Origin: Saccopteryx bilineata
Taxonomy: Eukaryota > Chordata > Mammalia > Chiroptera > Emballonuridae
NCBI RefSeq assembly: GCF_036850765.1
Contig: NC_089491.1
Span: 126,184,766-126,248,765, forward strand
DNA: 64,000 nt
Reading direction: 5' to 3'
In this document: in pieces, positions 26,501 through 38,500 of the stretch
Position numbering within the stretch: position 1 is the first letter of the stretch
Layout of the letters: each line of letters begins with the position of its first letter
Notes under the pieces: generated by a model
Database searches by the model: none
Seen by the model: only the letters and a program-made list of their open reading frames with translations
What the model was told of the DNA's origin: nothing
Program-made: the position numbers and the translations under genes

Positions 26501-29500
26501 CTTCTGTTTTCCTGGTATCCCTGCTGAGTTAGTATAATTTATTACTCCACATGGAGTAATAAATGCTCTGATCTCCTAGGTTAATGGCTTACTTTATACA
26601 TCTGCTGCCCAGAGTTAAATTACAGATTACCATCCTGAGTAAGAAGTTACATTTGGTTTTACTCATCTTACCACTTTGTTTTCTACCTTCATTTCTGAAG
26701 CTTTATTATGCATTTAGTAGGTTTAATCCATAGAGTTCTTTTAAAGTCCAAATATAGTTATATGTATGAATTGTGTAGATGTGTATATGGTACATGGGTA
26801 TATGATTGTCGGAGAATTAGGTCCAGTGAAGCTGCTTTGATATTTTAATATTTGACATATTTTTGCTTATCTGGCACTCTTGGATAATACTATGTCACCA
26901 TTCTTTGCCTTTGTTTACCATTGTGCTTCAACTGGGAAGAGAAAGTGATGAAAAATTCACTTAATTGAATGTAGTAGCTATTTCATTACTTTGCTCATGC
27001 TTAAAAATCAGGCATTGCATAATTTCAAAATATTTTCATATATATCTCATTTTGACTATATAAAAACCTTGTGAAGTTAACAGAGCTAATATTATTTTCT
27101 TTTCTTTAGAGATAAGGAAACTAAGGTATAAAGAATTAAATCACTGTCCAGCTAGCAAGAGATTGGTTAAGAGGTGAACCCTAGTTATCTTATTCCTGTC
27201 TGGTTGTTTTACTATTATAGTTGACCAGTGTACTAAGACTAGCTAGATGTTTATTGTTATAGTGAAGTAATTACTATGTTTGGTAATATTGCTGTAAGTC
27301 AAAAATAGACTTTTATAAGTTTCAGTTCATAAATAAGAAATAGATTTGGCATATTTTGTTATTATGAATGGTGATAGGAAAAGTAAAATGCTTACATGTA
27401 AATTTTATTTAAAAGTAGATTTTTAAACTATGAATTTAGTGTTTTTCTCCACACTTCTTCAATATAATCTAAATTTATTAGGCTATAGAATCAAAGAATG
27501 CAGAAGGAATCTTTGATGTCAATCTCCATTTGAAAGCCCAAGTTGATCAACTTACTGGAAGGAATGAAGAATTAAGGCAGGAGCTCAGGGAAGCTCGGAA
27601 GGAGACTATAAATTATTCTCAGCAGTTGGCAAAAGCAAATTTAAAGGTCAGAATTTTATCTAATAAAGGGAAATGCTAAGCATTGAACATAAATAATATG
27701 AAACTTAATTTTTTTAAAAATGACTAATTTGTGAGAAAATGCCCGTTGAATTAATTCTTTCAACATTAAGAAATACCTGTTTGAATTTTTCTTATAAAAT
27801 TAAGTGGAAAAATAAGTGCCTTATAATATAAAAGAGTGTAGAAATTCTAAGTATATAATTAGGCATTTCTAAGTAGAAATTAAATTATGACTTAATTAAT
27901 TCCTGGCTGGGCATTTATATATCTACTTTTAGAAAATATTCAGTACCTTTAATTTTTAAATTTGTCTTTCTTTTTTGAGGTTTAAGAGATATGATTCTAT
28001 TTCTGAACTGCTTGTTTCCAGATAGATCATCTTGAGAAGGAAACCAGTCTTTTACGACAATCAGAAGGATCAAATATTGTTTTTAAAGGAGTAGACTTAC
28101 CTGATGGAATAGCACCGTCTAGTGCCAATATTATTAATTCTCTGAATGAATATTTAATACATATTTTACAGGTACTGAAAAATTTACATGTGAATAACAA
28201 ACAATTGGTAGTATGTTTTTGAATTTAGTCTTCGTGTATTCTTGAGTTCTTAGACTATTAAGAGATACATTTTAATGGATTTTGATGTTATATGGAATGT
28301 TATGAATAAAATTAATTTATTCCATTTATGTGTGTGAGTAGCATGCTTACACATCTTGTTCACATGGGTATCATATGAAATATATGATTGACAGGTAGAA
28401 TAATTCACAGCTTCTGTAAGGTAGTTGCGTCTAAATGAAGTGAGCACTTTTATTTCTCGCTGGTTGGAAAAGCAATTATAAGTGACTGAAGTCTTAAGCT
28501 GCTTTTACTGTAACAATTAAAATGGTTCCTCTTTTCTTAAGTGTAAGAAAAAGCTTTTAGACAGAAATTTTTTATCTCCTTCTTTTGTTACCCTCTAAAG
28601 CAGGGGTCCCCAAACTACGGCCTGCGGGCTGCATGCGGCCCCCTGAGGCCATTTATCTGGCCCCACCGCACTTCCGGAAGGGGCACCTCTTTCATTGGTG
28701 GTCAGTGAAAGGAGCATAGTTCCCATTGAAATACTGGTCAGTTTGTTGATTTAAATTTACTAGTTCTTTATTTTAAATATTGTATTTGTTCCCGTTTTGT
28801 TTTTTTACTTTAAAATAAGATATGTGCAGTGTGCATAGGGATTTGTTCATAGTTTTTTCAATAGTCCGGCCCTCCAATGGTCTGAGGGATAGTGAACTGG
28901 CCCCCTGTGTAAAAAGTTTGGGGACCCCTGCTCTAAAGTGTTGGTTAATCCATCAGCAAATTAGAATGTATATTGTTTGCCCTGTGTTTGTTTCTCAGTT
29001 TTGCCATCTATATCGTGGTCATTATGAGTGGCCTAATGAAAGATGCTTTCGTTATTTCACTTGAAGTGTGAATACCATAACATTACATGCATTACTATAC
29101 CATCACAAAAATATGTCAAAATGAAGTATGTTTCCTTTTCCTAGATAATTCAATTTTTAACATTCTTGAGTTAATATTATCAAATTCTTTTTATATTTGG
29201 AAATTATATTAATCATTTTAATATTGGAATTTATATGTTATCTGAGGGACAGGTGACTTTATACTTATTAGGACACCACTGTATAGTTAGTGTTATACAT
29301 TACTTTTAAATTCATAATTTTAGCACTCTGGTTTCTCTCATTTTTCTGCAATATGGGGACACTATCATTAAGTACAGTATTGGCATTATGACATTGTCAT
29401 CTTGCTTCAGATTAGGTTCATTTTTGTTTTTTACCTTTATATAAAAAAAACATGAGAAGCACTGTGGCAGAATAGAGAGAGGACACTGACTGGGAATCTG

Positions 29501-32500
29501 AAAACCTGTTCAAAGTGATAAAACTGGTCCTTAGACTTTCGATCCTAAGGCAACATAGAGTGAAGGAAGTCAGACAGACGTGACCTACAGTGTTGCATCT
29601 ACATATATATAAAGTGCCTGGCACCAAGCTCAGCATAAATGCTCAGGAAATGGTTGCTAAGGGTTCTGCTAAGGAGTTTTAATGTTGAGTAAGTTGCTCA
29701 GTCTTCTAAGTCTCAGTCTCTTCATCTTTGAAAACAATTATTTGGAAAGTGTAATTGGAGTGGAGGCATGTGTGTGTATGCTCACGAAAGGGTGTGAATA
29801 ACTAGAGGTAAGTATGCAACTAGTGTATCTGATCATTTGTGTCATCACTATAACTACCATATATGGTAAAATTAATTTCACTTGTTTTATAGTGCCTTTT
29901 TTTTACACATATTGCCTCATTCCATATGCCTTAAACTAAGTTACTCAAAATAGTCATAAAAATGATCTGTGCTTTTTATGATGACTATTCTTCTTTATAT
30001 ATTTTTCAAAAATCTTGCCAGAATATGAATTGCTACCTTCAAATTTAAATTTTATTCTGATGCTTTTTTTTTCTTATTTTTACACCCATTTTTAGGAACT
30101 GGAAAATAAAGAAAATAAGCTAAAAGATTTAGAAGATTCTCTTGAAGACTATAACAGAAAATTTGCAGTAATTCGTCACCAACAAAGCTTATTATATAAA
30201 GAATATCTAAGGTATAATGTTGCCAAAACTTTATAAATGTCATATAATTGCAGCATATTCTTGTTAATGATCAACATAACGTAAAAGTATTTAGGTATTT
30301 TGTTATACCCTTCCCTCCTGCCTCTTCGTCTCCACTTATGTATCTCAGTTTAGTATCTATAAAATTTTGTGATAGTAATACCTTTTTCTCAGGGGTGTTA
30401 GAAAACAAGTAAGTCATATGAAAATGCTCAGATATGAGGCTTTGGAAATGTTATGGCATTTATGAACACTTTGTGTCAGCTGTTAGCATCATTTTTCATC
30501 ATCACTATCATAATTATCCACATTTTCATAGGGAACTAATGTATTTCTCCTTATCTCTGCCATCCCATTTACATCAATAGAATAATTTTCTTAGTACTAA
30601 TTAGAATACCTGATGAAAAGTGATTTGAACACTAAAGATGAGTATTATATGATCTAACAAGAAACCCATCATTAATTATAGGGTAGGTCATATTATCTCT
30701 TACTGTGGTTATAAAGTAGATATAGGAGTTCAAGGAAGATGAAGTTATTTTACCTATTGAAGAAGACTGGTACTTTTTTCCACATAACATTTTATATTTG
30801 GATAAATATTTTTTCCATGGGAGTGAGTGGGGCGGGGTGATCAAAGAAAAATTGTTTTCCAAAGGCTTCTGCCAGATGGTGATTTAGATCTCAGTAGCCA
30901 GAATTAGGCTAATGAGCAGTCCAAGTCTTATACATTCAGTGGCATAGAGAATGACAGCATATTTATGCCAAGCTGATTGCATATGACTGTGGAATTTCTC
31001 TTAATTAGGCAACAGTGTCTGACATCTTATTTTAAGTCTAATTTTGTTTGTATGCTAAATATTTTGCAAGTTTTTTTTTTGTTTTTTGGGTTTTTTTCTG
31101 AAGCTGGAAACAGGGAGAGACAGTCAGACAGACTCCCGCATGTGCCCGACCGGGATCCACCCAGCACGCCCACCAGGGGGCGACACTCTGCCCACCAGGG
31201 GGCGATGCTCTGCCCCTCCGGAGCAGCGCTCTTTTGCGACCAGAGCCACTCTAGCACCTGGGGCAGAGGCCAAGGAGCCATCCCCAGTGCCCGGGCTATC
31301 CTTGCTCCAATGGACCCTCGGCTGCGGGAGGGGAAGAGAGAGACAGAGAGGAAGGAGAGGGGGAGGGGTGGAGAAGCAGATGGGTGCTTCTCCTGTGTGC
31401 CCTGGCCGAGAATCAAACCCGGGACTTCTGCACGCCAGGCCGACGCTCTACCACTGAGCCAACCGGCCAGGGCCGATTTTGCAAGTTTTTAACACTCAAA
31501 TTTAAGAGTAGAGTCAAATATTGAGACTTGATGTCTAGAATTACTATGGGGTATCAATTATTTTCCTAATCATTCTGTATTTTTAATAAAATGTTTATAA
31601 GCTTCAGCAATTGTTATATTGTAACAATTGCAGAGTGATGTTTCATGGAATAATGAAAATGATATGATAAAATAAATTTTTTACCTTGTGTTTATTAAAT
31701 AAAATTATAACTCCCAGGCTAAATCTTTTTGAGTAGAATTTTGACTTTCTTATGTTACTAGGTACTGAGGAACTATGGTATGTTTTGTTTTATGAAACCT
31801 TTAAATTTCCATACTCTAAAGTTCTCTCTTCCTGGACTGAGCTTAAATGTTTTAGGTTTACCATATCATCATTTTTATGTATTTATATTTTAGTGAAAAG
31901 GAGACCTGGAAAACAGAATTTGAAACAATGAAAGAGGAAAAGAAAAAACTTGAGAATCAAATTCAACAAGATGCTATAAAAGTAAAAGAATATAATGTAA
32001 GTAAAACACTTTTAAAATCAATATACAATATTGTACAAACTAAGATAGCTAAATCTAACAAGTAATGTGTCTTTGTGCAGAATTTGCTCAGTACTCTTCA
32101 GATGGATTCAGATGAAATGAAAAAAACACTTTCAGAAAATAGTAGGAAAATTACTGTCTTGCAAGTGAATGAAAAGACACTCATAAGACAATATACTACT
32201 TTAGTAGAAATGGAGCGCCAACTTAGGAAAGAAAATGAGAAACAGAAGAATGACTTGATATCAATGGAAGCTGAAGTTGCTGAAAAAATTGGATGTTTAC
32301 AACGATTTAAGGTATATCTGTGTGTGTGGGTTTTTTTTACTTTGACAATTTTCAAACATGAAGGATAGTATAATGAACACCTGTCACCTGGATTAACAGT
32401 TAACATTTATTAACATTCTGCCTAATTGCTTCATCTGTTTTTTATAAGAATATTTAAATTGCAGACATTCCTCTCCTACATATTTTAGTGTGCATCTCTA

Positions 32501-35500
32501 AAATCAAAACCTTTTGCCCTGGCCAGTTGCTCAGTGGATAGCACCGAACACTGTTGGCCTGGAGCGCTGAGGTTGCAGACTCATACCCAGGGCTGCTGGC
32601 TCTGTCCCAGGGTCACCAGCTGGAGTCCAGGGTTGCCCATTCCCAGGTTGCTGGTCTGAGATCCTGTGGGCACCAGCTTGACCTTAAGGGCACCAGCTCA
32701 ATCACTTGGGTTCTGGCTCGTTTCTGAGGGCTCCGATTTGACCCCTGAGGTTCCTGTTCCTGCTTTGGGTCCCAGTCAGGGCACAAATGAAGAACAGTGG
32801 CCTAGCTAAGTAGAACAGTGAGTTGATGCTTCTCTCGTTCTCTCTCAAAACAAAAACAAAAACAAAAAATACCTCACAAACTTCTTTTTATGTAGCCACA
32901 ATAACTTAATAACTCCTAATGAAATTGTTAAGAAGTCCTATATTATCTAATGTGTAGACCATATTCACATTTTCTCAGTTGTCCCAGGATCCAGTAAGAG
33001 ACCCTGCATTGTATTTGAGTGTTACATGTCACAAATCTTTTTAATATAGAATCCTCTATATTTTTTCCTTTCTGAAAAATGTTGATGACTTATGTGATTC
33101 TGAGTGTGTAATCTAACTTGTTCCTCTATCCATTGTATTTACTAAAGTTACCTCAAAGCCTTGGTTATGTTCAAGTTAAACATTTTTGGCAAGAATACTT
33201 TATAAGTAATATTTTTTGCTTTTTAAGTAATGCTTTATATTGCATCACTCCAAAAATATCTGGTAGTCCCATGTTCCATAATTGATTACTGTGTTAACAG
33301 AAAGATATATCTATTATTAAATGATTTTAGTTAACTGTTGTGAAATTTTGGTACCACACAAATAACCAATTTTTCATCAATTTTCCTAATAGGTTTAGCA
33401 TCCACTGATGATTGTTGTTTCCTAACTCAATTATTTCACTAAAGAATTGCAGAATTATGATTGTCTAATTATATTATGCTCTCTACCTTCTTTTTTCATT
33501 TTATTTATTTTTTATTTATTTATTCATTTTTAGAAAGGAGAGAGAGAAAGAGAGAGACAGAGAGAGAGAGGAGAGAGAGACAGAGAGAGGAAAGGGAGGA
33601 GGAGTCAAAGCATTAACTCCCATATGTGCCTTGACCAGGCAAGCCCAGGGTTTCGAACCAGTGACCTCAGCATTTCCAGGTCGATGCTTTATCCACTGCA
33701 CCACCACAGGTCAGGCCTGCTCTCTACCTTTTATTAGCAGATATTCTTTTGTAAAATAAAGAGCTTTCCCTTATTAGTCCAGGCTGTTTGGTTATCTTGA
33801 AGTATAGTTTCTATTAGAAAGGAAGATAATAAAAGTCTTAATTTTTTTTCTTTTTAAAAACCATTTTTCAGAATAGAGAGTTGTACTCTGCTTATACCTG
33901 CTCCTGCCCCACACTCCGCTCCCACTTTTTCTTTAAGTATCCTAGGACTCACACACTTTTATTTTTATTTATTTATTTATTTTAAATGTTATTTTTTTTA
34001 AAAGATTTTACTCATTATAGAGAGGGAAGAGAGAGAGAGAGAGAAGGGAGGAGGAGCAAAAAGCATCAACTCCCATATGTGCCTTGACCAGGCAAGCCCA
34101 GGGTTTTGAACCGGCAACCTCAGCGTTTCCAGGTTGACGCTTTATCCACTGCGCCACCACAGGTCAGGCCTACTCACACACTTTTAAATAGTCAGTGTGC
34201 TTTAACTCTTGGAGTCATTGCTCTTTTGTCTCAATTTTGGCCAATGGTGGGAGCCCTTTAAAGCTATCTCTAGTTTCCTTTTGACAAGAGTCAATTATTC
34301 TCTGTACCAAGCTTCAGAGCTTGTTATTTTTTTCTGGCACAATAAGATGTCCAGGATTGACCTTGTATACTTTTTATCTAGACTTGGAATAAGCCATTTC
34401 CCTAAAGCTCCTGGTTCTTTTTTGTTTTGTTTTGTTTTTATATTTTTCTGAAGCTGGAAACAGGGAGGCAGTCAGACAGACTCCCGCATGCGCCTGACCG
34501 GGATCCAACCGGCATGCCCACCAAGGGGGCGTCTCTCTGCCGCAATCAGAGCCATTCTAGCGCCTGAGGCAGAGGCCACAGAGCCATCCTCAGCGCCCGG
34601 GTAAACTTTGCTCCAGTGGAGCCTTGGCTGCGGGAGGGGAAGAGAAAGAAAGAGAGGAAGGAGAGGGGGAGGGATGGAGAAGCAAACGGGCGCTTCTTCT
34701 GTGTGCCCTGGCCGGGAATTGAACCCGGGACTCCTGCACGCCAGGCTGACACTCTACCACTGAGCCAACCGGCCAGGGCCACTCCTGGTTTTTTTTTTTA
34801 ATTTTATTTATTCATTATAGAGAGGGGAGAGAGAGAGAGAGAGAAGGAGGGAGGAGCAGAAAGCATCAACTCCCATATATGCCTTGACCAGGCAAGCCCA
34901 GGGTTTTGAACCGGCAACCTCAGGGTTTCCAGGTTGACACTTTATCCATTGTGCCACCACAGGTCAGGCTCCTGGTTCTTTTTAATGGGGAAACAATTTA
35001 GATACCAAAAATATTGGTCATTGTCACTGTGGTTGATGTGTCGTTGGTACTAGTTCTTTTCAGTGGACACATCAGAAAAATATGTATAAATTTAAACCAT
35101 AACCTCATATTGTTATTACCAATTCAATTTTTTTTTTTTTTTTGTATTTTTCTGAAGTTGGAAATGGGGAGGCAGTCAGACAGACTCCCGCATGCACCCG
35201 ACCGGGATCACCTGGCATGCCCACCAGGGGGTGATGCTCTGCCCATCAGGGGCATTGCTCTGTTGCAAACAGAGCCATTTTAGCACCTGAGGCAGAGGCC
35301 ATAGAGCCATCCTCAGTGCCCGGGCCAACTTTGCTCCAATGGAGCCTTGGCTGCAAGAGGGGAAGAGAGAGACAGAGAGGAAGGAGAGGGGGTGGGGTGG
35401 AGAAGCAGATGGGCGCTTCTCCTGTGTGCCCTGGCCGGGAATCGAACCTGGGATTCCTGCACGCCAGGCCAAAGCTCTACCACTGAGCCAACCGGCTAGG

Positions 35501-38500
35501 GCCTTACCAATTCAAATTTAACATTATGAAGTAAGTAAATATCAATAGTATGGAAATTTTAGTAACCTTTGGTTTTGTATTTGTGTTTGTTTTCTTACAT
35601 GGAAGTCTCTATTAAAATAACATTAAATCTAACATTAAGATAATTACTTGTTTTATCCTATGATATTTATACTTTAATTTGAAAATAATTATCTTGTATT
35701 GGTATCAGTAGTGACAACAGCAATGCTACCAGATTTATATAGTTTAAAATTTCTTTACAGGTTTTATTTTCTTTAGACTGTCTCTTACTAAGAGGTAACA
35801 TATTCTACACTAACTTCAGATAATTCCCTTTTTATTATTACCTATGCATTTAATAAACATTGAAACTCATTTGTTATGCATTTATTTTCAATTTCAGGAA
35901 TTACTTTTCTCCTTTTTTAAGAAAGGAATTTGAATATAGAGGTATTTGCATATTCAAAAGATAAAGTCAGAGAAATCTGTCCCTGTATCTTTCACCCCCT
36001 GTAGGCAACTGCTTATCTTTGCTTCCTTTTGCAAATACTAAGACATAAAAAGTTACACTCTATGTGCACTTTTCTGCAACTTGCTTTACATCTGATTTTA
36101 TTATATAGTTATTTCAAACATATGTATGTTCATTTGGCCTGTCTGAGTTAACATAGCATGATATAAATTCAAAGTAAAAATAAAATGAACTCAAGGGCCT
36201 TACCATCCTCTTTTAAATACAGTAGTAATAGGTGAAATTATTTTGCTAATAAACCTATTTTCAATGTAATCTTAAAGCTGAATCATGATACAACAAGAAA
36301 CCTGTTGAAAAATAAAAACTATTTTTATTTGTGATAGATATATGAATTTACCAGAACTCCAGTTCCTCAACTCTGTGGTATGATAAAAAAGAAAAAGAGT
36401 TGGGGGGAAGGAGAGAGTATGGGGTTCAGGAAGGAGGTTTGTCTCGGACCGGCCATCTTCTGGAGCTACTTTCTGCTGTTATCCCTATTGGGGGCCTCCT
36501 TCGTGAACCCCCCTGGGGTAGTTAGAGTAGGGGTTGTAAAAGCATTATATTGTAGGTAGTCCTGGAGATTTCCTTCATTCGAGCCTGCAGGAACTTGATA
36601 AAGAAAGAGGCAAGCATTAAAATTAGGCACAAAATTAGGATTGGTCCTATAATTGGTGCTAGCATTGAGAATAAGGGGTTTTTCCAAATTTCTGATTGGT
36701 GAAGGTCTGCATGTGGTTCTGTAAGAAACTAGTGAGCAAATGTAAGAGGCAGGGTCCAGAAGTTAGAAAAATGAATAGAGTGAGTGGACCAATGAAAGGC
36801 AATAGTCAAGACACCTAGTTTGTGTGAAACCACTGATTCCATGTTTACAGATTCACTGGGCTTCAGAGAGAGAGTGACCAAGAATAAGACAAGGCAGTGG
36901 CCAGTCCCCCTGCCCCTAAACCTATTTTTATAGAAATTTTTAAAGTAAAAAGAGGAATTACCTGTATAGCTTGTTTGGTCCTTAGATTGACGGATAGTGT
37001 ACTAGGAATTGAAAAAGGCTCATGGGGTAGGATTAGCGTGATCTTTGGGGTGAGATAGACTACGGTACAGGTTTTTGTCTAATTAGTAGGGAGACACATA
37101 TAGGTGTTAGTCCCACACAAGTAGAAAGCCCCTGATTGGGTGAGGCAGGCTGAGAAGTGAATAAAGAATGGAAAGACAAGGGGTCGGTTTTGTTTCTCTG
37201 TTTCTGAGCTCTAGATGGTCAGGGCAGAGGAATGAGTCACCCTTAGCAGCAGTGGGAGTTGTCAGGATCACGGTGTGTGGACCTGTCCATGTGAACGTCA
37301 ATCCTTGGGTGATATAATGCTGGAAACGCCTTTTGAATACTCTTTGAACAGTTTGCTGAGTAACCTGTAAATCCTGCGAGTACTTAGGGAAAGGGTGGTT
37401 ACATTTCTACACTTTGCAGCTAGAGTTTAAGTCTCAGTGACCACTGCTTCTAGCTGGAATTAGCAGCAGGTCCCAGTCTACAATAGGCATGGGCACTGAG
37501 ACAAGAGGAATAATGGAGACACTATACATTAAATAAAGTAGCAAAATCAGACTGTCAATACCTACAGTAGAGATTTGAGGGATAAATAAAACTTAAATAT
37601 TCAGGCAAAGCATAGTAGATGGCCCTTGTGTTTACAAGAAATAAGATCAGTTTATCTGCTACTTGGAAGAAATACCTTAGGCTCGTGATTGAAGTCCTTG
37701 GGTGTTCAGTGGCAATTCCCAGCATGCTGGTCAAGGTCAGGTCACAAGTAGCTGGAGCAGGGCTAGAAGAGAGTGAACCCTCCCTCCATAAATCAGGGGG
37801 GCAGCTTACCTTCTCGTGTCCCTTTTACACAGCACAGACATGTCAAACGGTGGGACTGGAAAGCCTGGCAGGCTTTAGTTTCAATGGCCTTTCTTTCCAC
37901 TCTTGAAGCAGGGCCCTAATGGAATCCTATGAAGCCCTTTAGGGCTCTAGAACCTTTAAGAGCATATGCCAAAAGCTCGTATTTTCTGACCTCTTTTGGG
38001 CTTTATTTGCCTTTTCTGTTACTTCCTTGGCCATTATGGACCTTAAAAGCCATGCTCAGAAGATCTCACTGAGGGGCTTGACTAATAGAGCAAAATTGGA
38101 ACTCCAGTGTTTAAAGAAGCCTATTAGACTGAGGAAAGAAAGGATTTGATCTGTGGTGGTAGGTGGTTGGAGACTGTGGAGGGTCTTAGTTCAATCTAGG
38201 GTGAGATCTCTAGGTGATGGGGGTTAAGGTGATACCTAGATAGGCTACAGACTAAGAGTGAAGTTGAACCTTAGCAGAGAAGACACACTATTCCTTTACA
38301 GCGAGGAAGTTAAGAAGGGTGGTGGTGTGTCTCCTTGAGGCAGGCAGGGAGGGGCTGCAGAGGAGTAAGTTATTTATATATTGTAAGAGAGTACTATTTT
38401 AAGATTGCATGCTGCTAAATTCTGAGCCAGTTCCCGCCCTAACATGTGTGGTCTGTTTTTGAACTCCTGGGGTAAGACAGTTCATGTAAGTTGCTGGGCT

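Noticed and set aside
33540..33600. Possible CRISPR-like or tandem array of GA-rich units
   Set aside because: It is a GA microsatellite inside a SINE; no repeat-spacer pattern occurs anywhere in the window.
37619..37906. 95-codon open frame on the + strand
   Set aside because: It lies antisense within the provirus between the RT and integrase remnants; no domain recognised.
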